Source of the DNA: Methylophilus sp. QUAN
GTDB lineage: Bacteria; Pseudomonadota; Gammaproteobacteria; Burkholderiales; Methylophilaceae
Assembly: GCF_015354445.1 (NCBI RefSeq)
Contig: NZ_JADKYT010000001.1
Coordinates: forward strand, 62,001 to 126,000
DNA: 64,000 bases
Direction: 5' to 3'
Shown here: piece by piece, positions 28,123 to 37,886 of the stretch
How the letters are laid out: each line of letters opens with the position of its first letter
How positions within the stretch are numbered: position 1 is the stretch's first letter
The notes under the pieces: model-generated
Databases searched by the model: none
What the model was told of the DNA's origin: nothing
Seen by the model: the letters and a program-made list of their open reading frames with translations, nothing else
Position numbers and translations under genes: made by a program

Positions 28123-28749
28123 TCAATTTTTGGCAAATAATGGCTGGTACTGGCGGCAGCGGGCAACAATATCCGCAGACTGGAAAATATCGGTAATTAC
28201 CGCCAGTGCATCGGCACCTGCCTCCACCAAGTGGCGGGCGTTATCCAGCGTAATGCCGCCAATGCCGACGACGGGCACGGACAATGACTGTTTGGCTTGG
28301 GTAAATAATGCAGCGGCGGCGCTAGGCGCATTGGGCTTGGTAGAAGAAGGGTAACACGCGCCAAAAGCCACATAACTCGCGCCTGCGGCCTGCGCCTGCT
28401 CGGCCAATTCAAAGCGGTTATAGCAAGAAGCGCCGATGATTTTCTGTGGGCCCAGCATCTCACGTGCAGCAGCGATTTCACTATCATGCTGGCCGACATG
28501 TACGCCATCCGCATCCAAGGCCGCAGCCAGCGCCACATGGTCATTAATCAACAATGGAACATTGAATTGGCGGCACAGAGCGAGTAGAGCTGTCGCCTGC
28601 TCTAAACGCAAAGTGTCACTGGCCGTTTTATGCCGGTATTGCACCAGCGATATGCCACCTTGTAACGCCTCTGACACTTGCGCGCAAAGCAGCGCTGTGT
28701 CATCGCAATCTGGCGTCACCAGATATAAACCGCTAATGCTGAAGTTCAC
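28123..28749 (-). CDS. thiE: Thiamine-phosphate synthase
   Basis: 208 aa from a GTG start (VNFSISGLYLVTPD) that overlaps the thiD end by 17 nt and has AGGA 9 nt upstream. The frame stays open further upstream inside thiD, but those residues do not fit the family. It couples HMP pyrophosphate and thiazole phosphate. TIM-barrel motifs: VQYRHKTA, LLINDHVALA, ADGVHVGQHD, ASYVAFGACYPSSTK, VVGIGGIT. Confidence 0.93.
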   Translation of the reverse strand: MNFSISGLYLVTPDCDDTALLCAQVSEALQGGISLVQYRHKTASDTLRLEQATALLALCRQFNVPLLINDHVALAAALDADGVHVGQHDSEIAAAREMLGPQKIIGASCYNRFELAEQAQAAGASYVAFGACYPSSTKPNAPSAAAALFTQAKQSLSVPVVGIGGITLDNARHLVEAGADALAVITDIFQSADIVARCRQYQPLFAKN

Positions 28750-29590
28750 TCGCTTTTTCCTGCACGTCTGACTCGCGCGCCCAGAAGAACCGGTCAGGAA
28801 TAAATTGCCCCATGCCAGGGCGGAACGCATGACGTAGGGTCTGCCAGGTAAACTCCTGCGCTTCATGCACGGCCTCTTCCATGGTCAAGCCGTGTGCTAG
28901 GCAAGCGGTAATCGCACTGGTCAAGGTGCAGCCGGAGCCATGATAACTGCCCGGCAAGCGCTCCCAGTGGTAATCTTTAATCAGCCCCGGGATCTCGTTT
29001 TGCACACCGTACAAGCTATTAACGACATCCAGCGAGCGCTCGTGCGTACCGGTAATCATCACATACTCGGTGCCCATGCCCAGCAGGCGCAACGCACACT
29101 CCTCGAGCGAACTGTGTTTGACTTCATCACTCTCATCGTAATAAGCCAAGCGGCGTGCTTCCAGGCTGTTGGGCGTAATCAGCGTCGCTTGCGGAAATAA
29201 CAGTTCGCACATGGCGGCCTGCATTTCTTCATTAGACAGTTCATCGCCGCGGCCAGAAGCCAGGATAGGGTCAATGATTAACGGCACATCCGGGTAATCG
29301 GCAACGATTTCTGCAATCACCGCCACGTTTTCCACGCTGCCCAACAGGCCCAATTTAAAGGCGCTGACAGACACGTCTTCCAAGATCGCACGTGCCTGGT
29401 CATTAATCCAGTCTGCATCCAGTGGCATCACACTTTCCACGCCTACGGTATCTTGCACCGTAATGCCAGTAATCACAGACAGCGGGTAACAACCAATACT
29501 GGCGAGCGCCATGATATCTGCCTGCACACCGGCACCACTGCTCGGGTCTGTCGCGGCAAATGTTAAAACGGTGGGAGGAGTATTGGCCAT
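28733..29590 (-). CDS. thiD: Hydroxymethylpyrimidine/phosphomethylpyrimidine kinase
   Basis: 285 aa, ribokinase-like. Phosphorylates HMP twice on the way to thiamine. Motifs: TFAATDPSSGAGVQADI, GITVQDTVGV, IIDPILASGRGDEL, and the C-terminal anion hole PGSYHGSGCTLTSAITA. Its start lies 11 nt after the CCA of tRNA-Gly; the ribosome site AAGGAA begins at the base after CCA. It is cotranscribed with the tRNA and overlaps thiE. Confidence 0.95.
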   Translation of the reverse strand: MANTPPTVLTFAATDPSSGAGVQADIMALASIGCYPLSVITGITVQDTVGVESVMPLDADWINDQARAILEDVSVSAFKLGLLGSVENVAVIAEIVADYPDVPLIIDPILASGRGDELSNEEMQAAMCELLFPQATLITPNSLEARRLAYYDESDEVKHSSLEECALRLLGMGTEYVMITGTHERSLDVVNSLYGVQNEIPGLIKDYHWERLPGSYHGSGCTLTSAITACLAHGLTMEEAVHEAQEFTWQTLRHAFRPGMGQFIPDRFFWARESDVQEKASELQH

Positions 29591-29601
29591 GAAAATTCCT
29601 T

Positions 29602-29675
29602 TGGAGCGGCTGACGGGAATCGAACCCGCGTATCAAGCTTGGGAAGCTGGCGTTCTACCATTGAACTACAGCCGC
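29602..29675 (-). tRNA. tRNA-Gly (anticodon CCC)
   Basis: 74 nt including an encoded CCA. Acceptor GCGGCTG pairs with CAGCCGC; D arm GTTCAATGGTAGAAC; anticodon loop TTCCCAA; T arm CGGGTTCGATTCCCG. It closely resembles E. coli glyU. The anticodon stem has one C-U mismatch at its second pair (positions 28-42). Confidence 0.95.
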
Positions 29676-29690
29676 GAACGAATGACCGCT

Positions 29691-29718
29691 ATTTTACTTG
29701 CTGTCTGGTCGAATACAA
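29691..29718 (-). promoter_or_regulatory. Promoter of tRNA-Gly-thiD-thiE
   Basis: TTGTAT, 16-nt spacer, TAAAAT, ending 15 nt before the tRNA 5' end. Confidence 0.65.
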
Positions 29719-29734
29719 AACATTATTCAGCACA

Positions 29735-29763
29735 AAAACAAAAGCCGGACAATTGTCCGGCTT
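29735..29763 (-). terminator. Terminator of the two-partner secretion operon
   Basis: AAGCCGGACAATTGTCCGGCTT is a perfect 22-bp palindrome (29742-29763), followed on the minus strand by a T-rich run. It lies 17 nt after the tpsA stop. Confidence 0.85.
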
Positions 29764-29780
29764 CTGCTTGGCTGATTAAA

Positions 29781-32700
29781 TTAAATACAATTCGAGTTCA
29801 CGCCGTCTGGCAACTTCACGCCAGAACTCAGGATAGGCGTACTACCCAAATGATCTTCGTTAGTAGGACAAGCCACCGCATCCAGGTCTTCCTCGTCACC
29901 AGCAGCAGGGTTCAGAGAAACGATAAACATCGTATTCAATACCGGGTTGTTTGGAATCAAACCGCCCAGGCCCGCATTGTCACGTGGTGAAATATTCTGC
30001 ACAGTTGTTGGGGGCGTCACAGGCAGCGCCAAAATACTGGCTGTCGTTTCACCGGTATTACTTAGCAACTCATAATTGCCTGCATCAGTGCCACCTAAGG
30101 TGATACCAGAAACAAAGACTTGCTTGCCATTACCAACCGCACTATCTATGAACTGGCCATTCGCTGCCACAACCGTCAGTTGGTCACCTGTAATCATACC
30201 ATTAATGGTTGCCGGCCCAGTATTCACAGTTGCCGCAGTCGTGGTATCAAAAAACTTATCGTTCGCAGTGATCCCGCTAACCGTCACTGGCGCCCGGGTA
30301 ATGGTACCCACATTACCGGAAGCCTGATTGATTGGTAGCCCGGTGCTTTGGTTTGTCTCAAAACTATAGCCATATACAGCCCGATCAATTTGAGCGCCAT
30401 TTCTGGTGACAGTATTTTTCACGTTCTCAATTGACAGCGGGTTCGTTGTCACGAGCTTATCAACGCCGACATTTTTATTGTCATAATTCGCGCTGACAAT
30501 ATCACTGAACTTAATCACGTCGCCATCTCGGCCTTCTGTGACAACCTGCAATCCAGAAATATCTGCCGTCGTTGTCGCGTCATATACCTTGGTCACTGAA
30601 CCCTCTAACGTTGGCGTAATCGCGACTTTTTCTGAATAAATCAAACCGTTACCAGTCGCTGCAGCATTGATTTGTTCAGTGCCATTTTTCACACCGTCAT
30701 AAGTAGTGCCATATTGTTTAAAGTCGTAATTGGTATAAATCTGAGTACCACGTTGACCAACATCCGGCGATGCAGAGTAGATTAACCAGCGCCCGCTAGC
30801 ACCCGTTGTGATGCCAAAATTACCGGTGTTTTTGTAACCCCGCCCAGCAACCAATGTCACTGCATCTTGTGAGTTGCTGGTAGTGACAATATTACCCTTT
30901 TGAATCACATCCCTGCCAGCACGCACGAAGATTGTTTTAGAGTTGCCCTGAATGCCAGTGCCTGTTTTTGCACCACCATTAGCGGTCACTGTCTCGACTG
31001 TGACATCCCCATTGCTGCTTTGCAATTTCACTTCAGCCGCTGAACCGCCAGACTTATTCGTCCCATTTCCATCTGCGCCTGAAGCAGTGATGTTCTTGGT
31101 AGTAATTCCGGTGCCCGCAGCAATATCAACCGCACCAGCACTCTTACCATCCGTGTTATTACGGCCTTCACCACCACTGGTATTGATATTGCCAGTCGTC
31201 ACTGCACCATTTGCTGCAGACAGTGTGACTTTATTACCAATGGCGTTAAAACCACCTTTAGTCGTCACATCACCAACCTCAATATTGCCATAGGTACTTG
31301 TAACTGAAACTTCACCGGATGTTCTGGCAACCGCAGAAGCACTGCCGGCGTTACCGGCACCGGTGCTAATTCCACCAAGTATTGTTGCGTTACCTGCTGT
31401 AGTGACGCTCACATTACCACCTTGGCCACCATACTGCTCCGAATTACCCGCTGCACTGCCAGAGGTATCGATCTTGCCAGACATATCCAAGCTGCCCGCT
31501 GTGATATTCACACTACCGCCATTAAAACCGCGTGTTGAACTGGATGCTGAGCGCCCATTCGCTGTAATATTAGCCGTGCCCAACGCAGCCAAGCCATCGA
31601 CGGTAATCGCCACACTCCCTGCGTGCCCACTGCCCTGGATATTACCGTTAGTACTGATATTACCTGCCGTATGCGTCAATGTTGCCGCCTTCAAAATCAT
31701 GGCACCACCCGCTGCTGTAATATCTGCCCCAATGGCTAAATTACCCGTCTTATCACCATCTGCATCAGCAATTAAAGTGATGCTGCCACTACCAGGCGTG
31801 GTCGTCGCCACCGTTTTAATAGCTGCATTCACATTGATATCATTATTGGCCTCAAGACGAATACTGCCACCAGTATTCATCGTCAGTGCACTGTTTACTG
31901 TGATATTGTTGTTCGCTTGCAAGAACAACTCACTGAAACCCACCACATCAGAAATTTGAATCGTCGTGGTATTGCCTGCATTATCAGCAAAGGCGACATC
32001 TGGCGTGCCATTGGCATTGTTTGTAGGCGAAGCTTGTGTGCTGGAATCCAGCACAATATTTTCAGGGTCTAACAATACCGTACCGCCGATGCCATTCAGA
32101 GACGCGACATTGACCTTACCGATAAAGGCCAAGTTTTGCTTGCCTGACACCTCAACAAAACCACCATTACCACGAGTAGCACCGCCTTGTGCAGAAATGC
32201 TGCCGTAGTAACGTGTCAAATCATCGGCCCAAACAACCACTTTACCGCCATCACCTGTTTGAAGTGCATCCGCTTTGATGGTTGCGCCCTGCGCAACATA
32301 AGTGGTTCTGGAGTTGTACACAGCATCGTTTTTGCCTTGGTAATCACCACCCACCAGCACTTTACCGCCACCGGTGTCACCTGAAGCATCCAACAAAGCA
32401 CCATTCATCAATGCAACTTGCTCACCAGTCACCTCAATCGTGCCGCCCGTGGTGCCTTGACCTTTGGCGATTAATTGGCCGGAAACTTCTACCTTAGCGT
32501 TATCGCCGCCTTCGAGGCGGATCATACCGTTGCGCTCAACCAGCTGGTTGGCTTCAACAATGCCGGAAATATTGATGGCTGATGAACGCGCATTGGTTGC
32601 CATTTGTACAAAGCCACCATCAGCATAAATGTTACCGCTATTCTTAATAGTGGCTTCCAGCGCATCGCCTGATAATTTGGCTTTTACCAAACCATTGCCA

Positions 32701-33464
32701 AAAAAGTCCAATGTTGCTGCTTGTGCAGAGCCAAGTACGACACTGCCGTTGCTAGCGACTAATGTACCGCTGTTATCAACCGTTTTGCCGAGCAAGACAA
32801 TATAGCCTTCATTTTTCGCTTTAATGACACCATGGTTTTCGATATCTCCTCTGATGCTACCAACCGTGAAGTTGTAATTACCTTTCAGAAAGTCATCATT
32901 GGAAATATTCAAGGTTGAAGCCACAATATTACCGACGTTCACCTCAGCGCCTTTTCCAAACAGAATACCATTCTGGTTGATCAGGAACAGGCTACCATTG
33001 GAGTTCAACGTACCCATGATTTCAGAGCGGCTATTACCAATCACACGATACAGCGCACGGCCAGCATCCGGCATAATCACATCCAGCTGATGCCCCTTCA
33101 TCACGCCAAATTTGTAGAAATCTACAATGTTGACATTCGCCGTATGGATATACTGCGTTTGAGTTGGAGTCACCTCTTTTACGGTTAAATCCCCTACAGG
33201 CACGCCAGCGATCACATTGGTATCGGCGGCATAAGAAGAGACTGGCATGACCATGGCCGCAAAAGCGCTTGCAACCAGATAACGCCATTTGCCAGACTGG
33301 GTGAATAAAACATTTAGTGCCGCATTTGCCGCAGGCGCTGCTCCTGTTTGGCCGCTCACGCTGGATTTACCATGTGCTCGCGCTGTTTCGGCAACGGCGA
33401 CCCAAGCTTGCTGGAGTTTGCTCCAGACCAGACGATAGACATGGTTTAAGGATGCTGCTTTCAT
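29781..33464 (-). CDS. Two-partner secretion exoprotein TpsA, filamentous-haemagglutinin/HMW type
   Basis: 1227 aa. A long ESPR-type signal ends near residue 80 (VSSYA). The secretion domain follows, with LFLINQNGILFGKGAEVNVG (the NPNGI-like motif) and LNISNDDFL. A long beta-helix with many short TGN/SGG-rich repeats continues to ~950, then MBG/YDG-type repeats (VYDATTTADISG, APVTVSGITANDKFFDTTTA). Cys1199 and Cys1226 bracket the last 28 residues, as in surface-anchored HMW adhesins. It is exported by the TpsB encoded just upstream. AAGGAG gives the start. A cell-surface adhesin or biofilm role is likely by family. Confidence 0.92.
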   Translation of the reverse strand: MKAASLNHVYRLVWSKLQQAWVAVAETARAHGKSSVSGQTGAAPAANAALNVLFTQSGKWRYLVASAFAAMVMPVSSYAADTNVIAGVPVGDLTVKEVTPTQTQYIHTANVNIVDFYKFGVMKGHQLDVIMPDAGRALYRVIGNSRSEIMGTLNSNGSLFLINQNGILFGKGAEVNVGNIVASTLNISNDDFLKGNYNFTVGSIRGDIENHGVIKAKNEGYIVLLGKTVDNSGTLVASNGSVVLGSAQAATLDFFGNGLVKAKLSGDALEATIKNSGNIYADGGFVQMATNARSSAINISGIVEANQLVERNGMIRLEGGDNAKVEVSGQLIAKGQGTTGGTIEVTGEQVALMNGALLDASGDTGGGKVLVGGDYQGKNDAVYNSRTTYVAQGATIKADALQTGDGGKVVVWADDLTRYYGSISAQGGATRGNGGFVEVSGKQNLAFIGKVNVASLNGIGGTVLLDPENIVLDSSTQASPTNNANGTPDVAFADNAGNTTTIQISDVVGFSELFLQANNNITVNSALTMNTGGSIRLEANNDINVNAAIKTVATTTPGSGSITLIADADGDKTGNLAIGADITAAGGAMILKAATLTHTAGNISTNGNIQGSGHAGSVAITVDGLAALGTANITANGRSASSSTRGFNGGSVNITAGSLDMSGKIDTSGSAAGNSEQYGGQGGNVSVTTAGNATILGGISTGAGNAGSASAVARTSGEVSVTSTYGNIEVGDVTTKGGFNAIGNKVTLSAANGAVTTGNINTSGGEGRNNTDGKSAGAVDIAAGTGITTKNITASGADGNGTNKSGGSAAEVKLQSSNGDVTVETVTANGGAKTGTGIQGNSKTIFVRAGRDVIQKGNIVTTSNSQDAVTLVAGRGYKNTGNFGITTGASGRWLIYSASPDVGQRGTQIYTNYDFKQYGTTYDGVKNGTEQINAAATGNGLIYSEKVAITPTLEGSVTKVYDATTTADISGLQVVTEGRDGDVIKFSDIVSANYDNKNVGVDKLVTTNPLSIENVKNTVTRNGAQIDRAVYGYSFETNQSTGLPINQASGNVGTITRAPVTVSGITANDKFFDTTTAATVNTGPATINGMITGDQLTVVAANGQFIDSAVGNGKQVFVSGITLGGTDAGNYELLSNTGETTASILALPVTPPTTVQNISPRDNAGLGGLIPNNPVLNTMFIVSLNPAAGDEEDLDAVACPTNEDHLGSTPILSSGVKLPDGVNSNCI

Positions 33465-33582
33465 GACACTTCTCCTTTAGTAAGAAACGCCACTGATCCT
33501 AATTAAGGGCCAGTGGGTTACCATCACTTCTCTCAATTCCTGAATATGTGTGTAATTTTGTTTCAGGAAGTTATTTTTGTAT

Positions 33583-33656
33583 GTAGCCCACTATGACTAA
33601 TCGACGCGATGATTAATCCAACTCCAATTGGATTAATCGATACTCATGTGGGCTAC
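33583..33656 (-). repeat. 74-nt nested inverted repeat between tpsB and tpsA
   Basis: Outer arms GTAGCCCA(C)/(G)TGGGCTAC and inner arms GATTAATCC/GGATTAATC form a long hairpin in the tpsB-tpsA intergenic RNA. A second hairpin TCCAGGC/GCCTGGA lies at 33666-33683. Neither is followed by a U-run on the minus strand. Confidence 0.7.
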
Positions 33657-33707
33657 TTTTATATGTCCAGGCTTTTGCCTGGATCATTGCTTACTACAGA
33701 TTTAAAA

Positions 33708-35417
33708 CTAGAAATTTTTTCTTACTTGCGCCCAGAGTTGGTACTCAGTATTACTTTCCGCGCCATCCAGGTCACGCTTTTGCTGTGAATAAGTGGTGGT
33801 CAAAACCCACTGCCCCGGGAACTGGATATCAGTACCAACACCAATATGGTTAGAGCGGACATAAACACTATTACCGATTGGATCATGATTCAGCTTGCCG
33901 CGACCAGCATCATAAAAAGCAAATGGCGTCACTGACTGAATATAAGGTGTGACATCAGCGCCCGTGGTCGCAAACGTTCTACGCACATCGGTGCCTACCA
34001 TCCAGCCCTGATCTGCCTGGCTAGGAATCTCTGAGAACTGGCGCCAGCGGTTGATGGCACCAATCCCGAAACGCTCTGCAATATCCAGGTTATTACCCGC
34101 ACCTTGGTAATCGGCACGCACCACCCAGTTCACACCATTCTCAAACACTTGGGTGCGGCTCGAGGTCCAGTTCCATTTCACAAAACTGCCTTGGGTATCC
34201 AGCTGATTTCTATCATTGGCCTTTGCAGCAGAGTCTTTATATGAGACGTTACCGCCAGTGACCAGGAAACTCCATTGGTAAGCTACGCTACCGATATCAT
34301 TAATCCAGTCGCCTACCAAGCCTAACTCCAGGCTACTAATATCGCGGCGATTATTAATGGAAAATGCATCGACATCATCATCCAGAATCTTGTAGTTACC
34401 ACCTACTTTGAACGCAACACCTTTTTTGGTTTCACGCAGTAATGGATGCTCAAGTGAGCCATAAAAATAATGCGCATCACCAGACGCATCAAATTGCTTG
34501 AAGTCACCGCCGAGCTTGTAATCTACATAGCTGTATGCCAAGTTCATGATCGTGCCAGCGCTGCCGACAGGCGTAAAGTACAAACCACTGATAGAACGCT
34601 GCCCTTCATCTCTGGAGGTTTTACCGACCACCGCCAATTGGTCACCACGGCCACGGAGGTTATTCACCGCCACACCAAAGCCTAACGTTTCACGATTTGT
34701 GTAACGGTTACCATAGTTGTTGGCACTGACAAAACCGGTGACACGAGGCGTGCGTGGTTCCACAGAAACCGCCACATCTGAACTACCGACAGCCTCACCC
34801 GGGTTCAACTGTGAAGTGACCTGTATACCAGGCAAGCCGTTCATTACCATGATGTTGCGCACCAAATTGCGCTCATTGAGCACATCGCCCTTATTCAGGC
34901 CATATTCTGACAGGGATTGAAAATATTCCTGATCCAGGCCTTGCCCGGTCTCAGCTTTCACCTCACCTAGCGTACCTTCCAGGATGGAAAGCTCGACGAC
35001 GGCCTCTGCCTCTGTAGTTTTCTGTAAATCCTGAGTTGGCAAATATACTTGTGTCAGCAAGTAACCACGCTGACGATAGTAATTACGCACTGTACCGACG
35101 GCTTCGTTCAATTCACGCATGCCAATTTCATGACCGGTCAGGTGTGCAAGTTGCGCCGCCAGCACTTCATCTGAAAATTGTTTATTGCCAGAGAATTTGA
35201 ATGCCTTGACAACAATCTTGAGGCTGGACTTTTTTTGTTTCTTTTCTGGCGTAGGTGTTTCTTCTGGCACCTGAATAATCGGTCTTGGTTCAGGCAAAAT
35301 AGGTCTAGGCAAATTCTGCTGAATGTCTGGTATTTGAACACCACCGGCCAGCACTTGCGATGTATAGCTTAATGCCAACAGTTGCAACAAGCCTATACGC
35401 TTTAATTGTATTTTCAA
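33708..35417 (-). CDS. Two-partner secretion outer-membrane transporter TpsB (ShlB/FhaC family)
   Basis: 569 aa. Signal peptide to about residue 24. A Pro-rich linker is followed by POTRA domains (~68-215: VVKAFKFSGNKQFSDEVL, YYRQRGYLLTQVYLP, ILEGTLGEV) and a 16-strand barrel ending in Phe (WAQVRKNF). It secretes TpsA across the outer membrane. The start is TTG with GGGGAG 5 nt upstream. tpsA follows after 243 bp that hold a long inverted repeat. Confidence 0.93.
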   Translation of the reverse strand: MKIQLKRIGLLQLLALSYTSQVLAGGVQIPDIQQNLPRPILPEPRPIIQVPEETPTPEKKQKKSSLKIVVKAFKFSGNKQFSDEVLAAQLAHLTGHEIGMRELNEAVGTVRNYYRQRGYLLTQVYLPTQDLQKTTEAEAVVELSILEGTLGEVKAETGQGLDQEYFQSLSEYGLNKGDVLNERNLVRNIMVMNGLPGIQVTSQLNPGEAVGSSDVAVSVEPRTPRVTGFVSANNYGNRYTNRETLGFGVAVNNLRGRGDQLAVVGKTSRDEGQRSISGLYFTPVGSAGTIMNLAYSYVDYKLGGDFKQFDASGDAHYFYGSLEHPLLRETKKGVAFKVGGNYKILDDDVDAFSINNRRDISSLELGLVGDWINDIGSVAYQWSFLVTGGNVSYKDSAAKANDRNQLDTQGSFVKWNWTSSRTQVFENGVNWVVRADYQGAGNNLDIAERFGIGAINRWRQFSEIPSQADQGWMVGTDVRRTFATTGADVTPYIQSVTPFAFYDAGRGKLNHDPIGNSVYVRSNHIGVGTDIQFPGQWVLTTTYSQQKRDLDGAESNTEYQLWAQVRKNF

Positions 35418-35553
35418 GATGACTCCCCAAAGCTTTAAAATTCCATAATCTTTTTAATGGTATAACAAGGTCAAAAGTTACTTTAAAAAACCACCAAACG
35501 CTAACTTTTTTTTACAACAAATCGACCAATTAGTAGCATATTTGTAACTTTCA

Positions 35554-37827
35554 CTAATATTCCAGCGCATCCACATCCAGCACCCAGCGGATTTTTGCTT
35601 GCAGCGGATGTGTCCTGACCCACTCGACCGCCACCTGCAATAGCTGCTGCAAGGCGCCGCGATGTGCAGACTGCAGCATCACATACCCGCGCTCCATACG
35701 ATTTAGCCTGGCAATGCCTGGACGCACCGGGTCATAGACCAAAGGCTGCTCGGACAAGGCTGCCACTTGTGCAGCGACATAATCCCTGGCCGCTTGACTA
35801 AAGTCAGTCAAAAACTGGTTCACCAGCGTGTAGTCGGTCGCCTCAGCCTTCATCACAGCGATATAGGTTGCTGGCGGGAATTGCATCACCATGCGCTCCT
35901 GCAACAAGTCATCGGCAAACGCCGCATAGTTTTGCTCGCGCAGTGCAGCAAACAAGGCATGCTGCGGAAAGGCGGTTTGTATCAGCACCTCGCCCGGCTT
36001 ATCCCCACGACCGGCGCGACCTGCCACCTGCATCAACTGTGCAAACAGGCGTTCACTGGCCCGATAATCAGGGCTGTATAGTGCGCCATCGATGTCCAAC
36101 ACCCCTACCAGCGTCAAATTGGCAAAATCATGGCCTTTGGCCAACATTTGCGTGCCAATCAGAATATCAACTTGGCCAGCATGTACCGCGGACAACAGCT
36201 CGGTTAAAGCATCCTTAGCCTGAATGGTGTCGCGGTCCACGCGGGCGACACGCGCCTGCGGAAAAAGCTGCTGCAAGCTTTCCTCAACCCGCTGGGTGGC
36301 CTGACCAACCGGGCGCAAATCGGGATTACCGCAGCTCGGACATTGCACAGGAATCGGTTGCTCATCGCCACAATGGTGGCAACGTAATACGCGCTGGCGC
36401 AAATGCAATACCGCTTTGGCAGAGCAGCGGCGGCAATCCGCCAGCCACTGGCAAGCGGAACAATGCAGCACGGGCGCATAACCGCGTCGATTAATAAACA
36501 GCAAGCTTTGCTCACCGCGCTGCAAACGTAGCTCAATGGCCTGTTTTAGTTGCGGCGTCAGTCCGGCTTCCGGCGGGCTGTGCGTAGTATCAATACAAAA
36601 AATACGGGGCAATTTGGCCTGGGCTGCCGCCCGTTTGGTCAGCGTCAGCAATCGGTAACTGGCTTTTTTTGCATTCGATGCAGCTTGTGCCTGATCTCCC
36701 ATAGCGTTGTACCAGCTTTCCAGCGAAGGCGTTGCGCTACCTAATACCACCGGGATCCGGCATTGTTTGGCGCGCACCAGTGCGACATCTCGCGCATGGT
36801 AGCGCATGCCATCCTGCTGCTTGTACGAAGTGTCATGCTCTTCATCCAGAATCATCAATTTCAGATGCGGCATGGGCGTAAACACACTTAAACGCGTGCC
36901 GATGATAATACGCGCAACACCGGATTGTGCCGCCTGCCAGTTTTGCAAGCGCTCACTCTCGCTCAAATGGCTATGCAAGGTCACCAGTGGAAACTGGCTC
37001 AAGCGACTACGGAAGCGACTTTCTAATTGCGGTGTGAGATTGATTTCGGGCACCATGATCAACGCCTGTGCTTGCGGCTCCGCGAGCACGGTTTGCAGCA
37101 AGCGGATATACACCTCGGTTTTACCAGAGCCGGTGACACCGAATAACAACCAGGGTTGGAAACGATCTAAATCGCCCAAAATCGCCTGGACCGCCTGTGC
37201 CTGCTCATCATTCAGTGTCGGCTCCAGATCCGATGCGGGCAGGGAAGGGCGCGTCGCAATCACTTCGCGCCTGGACACGTAGCCAGCATCCAGCAGTGGC
37301 TGTATGGCTTTGCGCCAGGCACCGGACACTTCGCCCAACATCGCCTCACTGCATTCACCCTGCTGCTGCAGGGACGCAACCAGCCTGGTCAGCACTTGTT
37401 GCCGCTTACCAATAAAGTCTTCCGGAATGGTATTCGCCAACTGATACAGCCACATTTTTCGCGTCACCGCCGGTTTAATCTGGCGCAAACGCAGTGGCAA
37501 GCTGGCCAGCACGGTCTGGCCAAAAGGGTAGTGATAATAGTCGGCGCAAAACCGCAGCAACTTCAAGGTCGCGGCATCAAACGGCACATCGTCAAACACC
37601 TGCAGCACGGCTTTAAGCTTGTGTTGTGCAATATCAGTCTCTGTCAATAACGCCATGACGATGCCCACCAATTGCCGCCCGGCGAAGGGCACCACGACGC
37701 GATTGCCTTCGCGAATCAACAGGCCAGGATTTAAATAATCAAACTGACGATCCAGTGGCACGTCCAGCACCACACGCACAATACTGGCGGGGGTTGCGGC
37801 CTGAAGGTCGGTGACAGTTGAACACAT
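35554..37827 (-). CDS. priA: Primosomal protein N' (PriA helicase)
   Basis: 757 aa. Restarts stalled replication forks. N-terminal 3'-end-binding domain, helicase domain with Walker A LFGVTGSGKTEVY and DEEH box (LMILDEEHDTSYKQ), then the zinc-binding cysteines (CSACQWLADCRRC ... CHHCGDEQPIPVQCPSC) and QMLAKGHDF. It is divergent from argS; the shared 59-bp gap holds an inverted repeat. Confidence 0.96.
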   Translation of the reverse strand: MCSTVTDLQAATPASIVRVVLDVPLDRQFDYLNPGLLIREGNRVVVPFAGRQLVGIVMALLTETDIAQHKLKAVLQVFDDVPFDAATLKLLRFCADYYHYPFGQTVLASLPLRLRQIKPAVTRKMWLYQLANTIPEDFIGKRQQVLTRLVASLQQQGECSEAMLGEVSGAWRKAIQPLLDAGYVSRREVIATRPSLPASDLEPTLNDEQAQAVQAILGDLDRFQPWLLFGVTGSGKTEVYIRLLQTVLAEPQAQALIMVPEINLTPQLESRFRSRLSQFPLVTLHSHLSESERLQNWQAAQSGVARIIIGTRLSVFTPMPHLKLMILDEEHDTSYKQQDGMRYHARDVALVRAKQCRIPVVLGSATPSLESWYNAMGDQAQAASNAKKASYRLLTLTKRAAAQAKLPRIFCIDTTHSPPEAGLTPQLKQAIELRLQRGEQSLLFINRRGYAPVLHCSACQWLADCRRCSAKAVLHLRQRVLRCHHCGDEQPIPVQCPSCGNPDLRPVGQATQRVEESLQQLFPQARVARVDRDTIQAKDALTELLSAVHAGQVDILIGTQMLAKGHDFANLTLVGVLDIDGALYSPDYRASERLFAQLMQVAGRAGRGDKPGEVLIQTAFPQHALFAALREQNYAAFADDLLQERMVMQFPPATYIAVMKAEATDYTLVNQFLTDFSQAARDYVAAQVAALSEQPLVYDPVRPGIARLNRMERGYVMLQSAHRGALQQLLQVAVEWVRTHPLQAKIRWVLDVDALEY

Positions 37828-37846
37828 GGGTGAAAATGCTTAATTA

Positions 37847-37886
37847 GGTTAAAATGGCGGTTTGACTATTCAGCACCATTTTAACC
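37847..37886. repeat. 11-bp perfect inverted repeat in the priA-argS gap
   Basis: GGTTAAAATGG and CCATTTTAACC separated by 18 nt, ending at the base before the argS start codon. Each arm contains a TAAAAT hexamer, one facing argS and one facing priA, so it may hold divergent -10 elements, or form a hairpin over the argS start. Confidence 0.7.

Noticed and set aside
29591-29601. TPP riboswitch in front of thiD
   Set aside because: Only 11 nt separate the tRNA from thiD, so there is no room for a THI box.
30952-31959. Long plus-strand open frames opposite tpsA
   Set aside because: They mirror the repetitive, stop-poor tpsA frame, lack ribosome sites, and have no recognisable domains.
33666-33683. 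TCCAGGC/GCCTGGA as terminator of tpsB
   Set aside because: No U-run follows on the minus strand, and tpsA needs read-through or its own promoter.
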